Notes under the pieces: model-generated
Seen by the model: the letters and a program-made list of their open reading frames with translations, nothing else
What the model was told of the DNA's origin: nothing
The model's database searches: none
Assembly (NCBI GenBank): GCA_028713225.1
Contig: JAQTOS010000002.1
Span: forward strand, 1-64,000
Direction: 5' to 3'
Source: Candidatus Altimarinota bacterium
GTDB taxonomy: Bacteria > Patescibacteriota > Gracilibacteria > BD1-5 > UBA6164
DNA: 64,000 nt
Made by a program: the position numbers and the translations under genes
Shown here: positions 63,086-64,000 of the stretch, in pieces
Numbering within the stretch: the first letter of the stretch is position 1
How the letters are laid out: every line of letters begins with the position of its first letter

Positions 63086-63718
63086 TTAATCTTTATTTTT
63101 TATAATCTTATCAATAAGTCCATAAGCAAGAGCATCTTCGGCAGTCATATAATTGTCTCTGTCACAATCAACTTCTACTTTTTTGATATCTTGACCTGTG
63201 TGTTTAGCTAAAATTCCATAAAGTCTAACTCAAGTTTTTAGAATATGTTCTGCTGCAATTCTGATTTCTGTAGCTTGTCATTCAGCTCATCCTAGAGGTT
63301 GGTGAATCATTATTTCTGAATTTGGAAGAGAATATCTCATTCCTTTTGTTCATCCAGCTAAGATTATAGAACCCATAGAAGCGGCAAGTCATACACAAAC
63401 TGTAGCAACTGGACATTTTACATATTGCATAACATCATAGATTGCAAGACCAGCTGTAACATGTCATCCTGGAGAATTAACATACATAGTGATTGTAGCT
63501 TTTGGATCTCGTTTTTCTAAGTAAAGAAGTTGAGCAATAACAGTATTTGCAACCATAGAATCGATAGCATCTCAAAGAAATATAATTCTATCTTCTAAAA
63601 GTCTAGAATATATATCATAAGCTCTTTCTCATTGTGGAGTTTTATCTATTACAGTAGGAATCAAAGTTCCTGTTACTGGAGTTCTTTTTTTAGCCACTTT
63701 TTTAGTTACTTTTGCCAT
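63086..63718 (-). CDS. clpP: ATP-dependent Clp protease proteolytic subunit
   Basis: 210 residues, normal. Catalytic triad: Ser114 (GLAASMGS), His139 ([10 protein letters not shown]) and Asp184 ([16 protein letters not shown]). [19 protein letters not shown] is the conserved oxyanion region. A basic N-terminal extension ([13 protein letters not shown]) is slightly longer than usual. ClpX/ClpC partners are not in the window. Confidence 0.96.
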
Positions 63719-63949
63719 ATTTTTGTTATTTAAAAAAATAAGTTTTCTTCATTTTAACTTTTTTTAATTTTAACTCAAATTTATTTTGATTTTTCCTTTA
63801 CTATAAATATAATTTGAAGATATTTAGAACTTAAAAATATATTAGAAAATAAAAATACTATTTTGGAAATATAAAAAACTTGAAAATATTAGTAAAGAAG
63901 GATAAAATTCTCTTAGATAAAAACAAATTAATTAATAAACAAAACAAAT

Positions 63950-64000
63950 ATGAATTACAATGTATTTAAAAGCTTGGTAGACGTCTTGGTTAAAACTTAT
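63950..64000 (+). CDS. Start of a gene running off the right edge
   Basis: ATG followed by 16 open codons (MNYNVFKSLVDVLVKTY) after an AT-rich leader, divergent from clpP. Too short to identify. Confidence 0.45.
   Translation, partial: MNYNVFKSLVDVLVKTY

Noticed and set aside
1-64000. Many short open frames interrupted at TGA, suggesting massive gene decay
   Set aside because: Reading TGA as Gly joins them into full-length proteins with intact motifs, so they are normal genes in code 25.
1-64000. UGA read as tryptophan (code 4)
   Set aside because: TGA falls on invariant glycines of Walker A, KH GxxG, SpoU and HEYGH motifs, and the Trp tRNA has a CCA anticodon.

Overview
This window is chromosomal DNA from a bacterium that reads UGA as glycine (translation table 25), i.e. 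a Candidate Phyla Radiation lineage of the Absconditabacteria (SR1) / Gracilibacteria type. The evidence is direct. Family-defining glycines are encoded by TGA: the UvrD Walker A motif GAGSGKT, the PNPase KH motif IGKGGENI and the truncated ABC-F Walker A GKNGAGKT all contain TGA codons. Reading TGA as Gly joins what look like fragments into about 50 full-length genes ending in TAA or TAG. The DNA is very AT-rich, most genes lack a clear Shine-Dalgarno sequence, and hairpin terminators are frequent. The one Trp tRNA has anticodon CCA, so it does not explain UGA decoding by itself.

Layout. 1-5650: pilin fragment, UvrD helicase, L21, a LysM/CHAP cell-wall hydrolase, DNA polymerase III delta. 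5650-8030: two genes that look like standard-code DNA. 8287-16919: an AbrB-type regulator, an RND efflux pair, two short secreted paralogues, an MFS transporter and an LssY-C membrane protein. 16992-22726: a Cys-rich secreted protein, a multicopper oxidase, a nucleotidyltransferase-like protein, a metallophosphoesterase and a secreted tail-collar protein. 22772-27408: ABC-F ATPase, second nucleotidyltransferase, large beta-helix protein. 27538-34584: a six-gene hydrogenase-4/complex I-like cluster. 35096-43099: endonuclease III, a large pilin with a fibrinogen-like C-terminus, PNPase and hypothetical proteins. 43241-48731: zincin protease, tRNA-His, S1, S2, EF-Ts, tRNA-Trp. 48845-57736: truncated ABC-F, YgjP-type protease, transglycosylase-like protein, Dcd, an LPGTG-anchored protein, DnaJ, a SPOUT methyltransferase, PsiE. 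57816-64000: RsmG, second large pilin, GlmS, a PemK-like protein, ClpP and the start of one more gene.

The most unusual locus is 27538-34584. It encodes the small subunit, three proton-channel-type membrane subunits, the NuoH-like subunit and the large subunit of a group 4 hydrogenase/complex I-like machine. The iron-sulfur ligand cysteines of the small subunit and all four NiFe ligand cysteines of the large subunit are replaced, while the charged residues of the membrane channels are kept. No ferredoxin-like subunit is encoded. This suggests an ion-translocating or otherwise repurposed complex without redox cofactors.

A second theme is seven single genes (182-487, 5789-7147, 7308-7886, 34606-34956, 42743-43099, about 49655-49902, 57296-57736) that look acquired from a standard-code bacterium. 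They contain no in-frame TGA, have Shine-Dalgarno-like sequences and mostly their own promoter and terminator. One ends in TGA just before a terminator, one is a recognisable PsiE, and one abuts a broken ABC-F gene. Surface diversification is a third theme: pilins with identical internal blocks but different C-termini, and three secreted paralogues sharing one N-terminal module.
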